Assembly: GCA_030156305.1 (NCBI GenBank)
Contig: JASGMZ010000190.1
Coordinates: forward strand, 1-5,838
DNA length: 5,838 nt
Direction: 5' to 3'
DNA from: Bacteroidales bacterium
GTDB lineage: Bacteria; Bacteroidota; Bacteroidia; Bacteroidales; UBA12077
In this document: piece by piece, positions 4,713 through 5,838 of the stretch
Position numbering within the stretch: position 1 is the stretch's first letter
Layout of the letters: each line of letters starts with the position of its first letter
Position numbers and translations under genes: made by a program
Notes under the pieces: model-generated
Databases searched by the model: none
What the model was told of the DNA's origin: nothing
Seen by the model: the letters and a program-made list of their open reading frames with translations, nothing else

Positions 4713-4945
4713 TTAAAATTTCATTTTCACATATAAATTCACATTTATTTTCCTTTGATAATATTGTTTTATTTGGTGGCCATACCTTATTGCCACATAG
4801 GCTCTGTTTGTCAACAATGATTTTAGTTCTTTATCCGCCATTTTCTTTATCCGGATTACTTTTTTATGTTTGTACCCGAAGAGCGTTCAAACGGAGCAGA
4901 ACTGCTATAGCTTGCAAATTCTCCTGGATTTGAAAAACTGAAATA
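4713..4945 (-). pseudogene. IS110-family transposase, C-terminal fragment with a frameshift
   Basis: Read leftward, one frame gives NPGEFASYSSSAPFERSSGT and NIKK, then meets TAA at an A-rich stretch near 4855-4865. The next frame continues as VIRIKK and MADKELKSLLTNRAYVAIRY, then GHQIKQYYQRKI, to TAA at 4713-4715. This is the transposase_20 (IS116/IS110/IS902) C-terminal domain: a NPxxFAxYxGxAPFExSSGTS...trvskMADK.LKsLLt..A..AIr....iK.YYqRK pattern, with the conserved SSGT segment intact. The N-terminal DEDD catalytic domain is missing, and the sequence after YYQRK has drifted. The right boundary is approximate, since an in-frame stop stands slightly upstream (about 4970). The fragment is dead. 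None of the flanking non-coding end that encodes the bridge RNA of this family can be recognised. Confidence 0.75.
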
Positions 4946-5113
4946 ACTTATTCTATAACCAGAGAATCATATGTATACCTGGCTAGATATAAGCTAAATA
5001 TTGAAATTTCTATTGAAGAAATTAACGAACAAATATGCAGAGATTACTCCGGAGGAGGTTTGTTTAATTTGGAGATAGATTTTCCTGAAACAAGTTTCAG
5101 TATGATTAGATGA
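4934..5113 (+). pseudogene. Orphan 59-codon reading frame lacking a start, possible 5'-truncated gene
   Basis: From the stop at 4931-4933 the plus strand is open for 59 codons to TGA 5111-5113, with protein-like content: ESYVYLARYKLNIEISIEEI, then NEQICRDYSGGGLFNLEIDF, then PETSFSMIR. The only ATG is near the end (5102), so if coding it is the tail of a gene whose beginning was lost, perhaps where the IS110 fragment joined. I do not recognise the family. It overlaps the far edge of the IS110 remnant by a few bases and ends 51 nt before the CPBP gene on the same strand. Chance openness in AT-rich DNA is the alternative. Confidence 0.3.
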
Positions 5114-5164
5114 TGATGAGATGTAATAAAAAATAGATAGGAGTATTTAAAATTATTAAAATTT

Positions 5165-5812
5165 ATGTTACAAAATTTTATTGATTACTGTAAACAGCCG
5201 GTTTATTCTGCTGAGCAACGAAGAATGGCTTTTGTGATTTTTCTAAAACTCTACTTATTTTATATGCTTTTTACACTATTAATAAGTGTTCCGTTAGGGG
5301 TTTTAATAAATGTTACCGGTATTACCAGTAAGTTGGATGATGTTTCAACTAAAATGATTTTTTATGGAGTTTTATTAGCTCCGTTTTTTGAAGAAACAAT
5401 ATTTAGGCTTTTATTAAAACCCACAAGATGGAATATCTGGATTTTTCTTATTTCGGTATCCATATATATTTCTTTGCTTATTTACAGGCAAAATTATTTG
5501 CCTATTGTTGTTTTTGGGGGGATACTTGTTTTTGTTTTCATTTTAATTTTTCTCCATAAAAACGGACGTTTCAATTTCTCGCATCATTTTCGCTATTTTT
5601 TCTATTTATCTGTTGCACTCTTTGCCCTGTTGCACATGTTTAATTTCAGCCAGATTAATAATGGCTGGCAACTTTTAGTACTCCCGGTTTTAGTTATTCC
5701 TCAATTTTTTATGGGTTTAGTATTGGGATACACCCGGATGGTGTATGGTTTTATTTATGCCGTGTTGCTGCATATGAGTATAAACACTTTTATATTGTTA
5801 AAATTAATTTAA
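5165..5812 (+). CDS. CPBP-family intramembrane protease (CAAX protease/Abi superfamily)
   Basis: This is a 215-residue integral membrane protein with about seven hydrophobic segments (roughly 21-50, 63-85, 91-107, 111-131, 143-160, 167-190, 193-213). It carries all CPBP motifs: EETIFR (76-81, the EExxxR catalytic glutamate pair), FALLH (153-157, FxxxH), and the third region FFMGLVLG (181-188) with HMSIN (203-207, HxxxN). Family role: glutamate-type intramembrane endopeptidases, including prenyl-CAAX proteases; bacterial members are linked to bacteriocin self-protection or membrane signalling. The substrate here is unknown, and no bacteriocin gene is visible. The ATG is the only usable start, since the frame closes at 5138-5140 and no other start codon lies between. 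A TAGGAG (5138-5143) is 21 nt away, too far for a standard ribosome binding site. All catalytic residues are present, so it is probably active. Confidence 0.9.
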   Translation: MLQNFIDYCKQPVYSAEQRRMAFVIFLKLYLFYMLFTLLISVPLGVLINVTGITSKLDDVSTKMIFYGVLLAPFFEETIFRLLLKPTRWNIWIFLISVSIYISLLIYRQNYLPIVVFGGILVFVFILIFLHKNGRFNFSHHFRYFFYLSVALFALLHMFNFSQINNGWQLLVLPVLVIPQFFMGLVLGYTRMVYGFIYAVLLHMSINTFILLKLI

Positions 5813-5838
5813 GGATAGCATCTGCAAATAAAAAAAAG

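Noticed and set aside
1..5838. CRISPR array, tRNA or rRNA genes
   Set aside because: No regularly spaced direct repeats, cloverleaf pattern or rRNA-like sequence was seen on either strand.

Overview
The window is AT-rich, has sparse Shine-Dalgarno sites and carries protein types common in Bacteroidota (an Abi-type N-terminus, a Bacteroidales-like IS1634/IS4-type transposase N-terminus, a UPF0158 protein). I infer a Bacteroidota chromosome, probably Bacteroidales or a relative. No rRNA, tRNA, CRISPR array or intact mobile element is visible.

Layout. At the left edge, on the minus strand, lies the N-terminal 113 codons of a D-isomer-specific 2-hydroxyacid dehydrogenase. It is preceded by a 34-codon stub of an NADPH-dependent FMN reductase that still has a good ribosome binding site. 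Positions 505-1434 are decayed DNA: a frameshifted transposase N-terminus (784-1101), then AT-rich spacer with inverted repeats and a candidate promoter.

From 1435 to about 4630 all apparent genes point right and look like small accessory modules: UPF0158 protein plus an 8-nt-overlapping conserved 131-residue partner; a dead Abi-family stub fused to a membrane protein with an N-terminal beta-rich domain; and a CorA-family magnesium transporter. Each module ends in TAA followed by C and then a GC-richer spacer. The first two spacers (2255-2346 and 3334-3458) fold into long imperfect hairpins bounded by TAAC and GTTA. This is reminiscent of integron-type cassette sites, although the classical attC core consensus is not met and no integrase is present.

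Right part. A terminator (4677-4705) separates corA from a minus-strand IS110-type transposase C-terminal fragment with a frameshift. A short orphan reading frame follows, then an intact CPBP-family intramembrane protease (5165-5812).

The strongest regulatory signal is upstream of corA. A single segment can pair either with upstream sequence (11 bp perfect) or with downstream sequence (about 14 bp) that covers the Shine-Dalgarno site. These two RNA folds exclude each other, suggesting translational control of magnesium uptake. The least understood coding unit is the overlapping UPF0158/131-residue pair. Only the hydroxyacid dehydrogenase, CorA and the CPBP protein have clear biochemical roles; the rest is accessory or decaying DNA.
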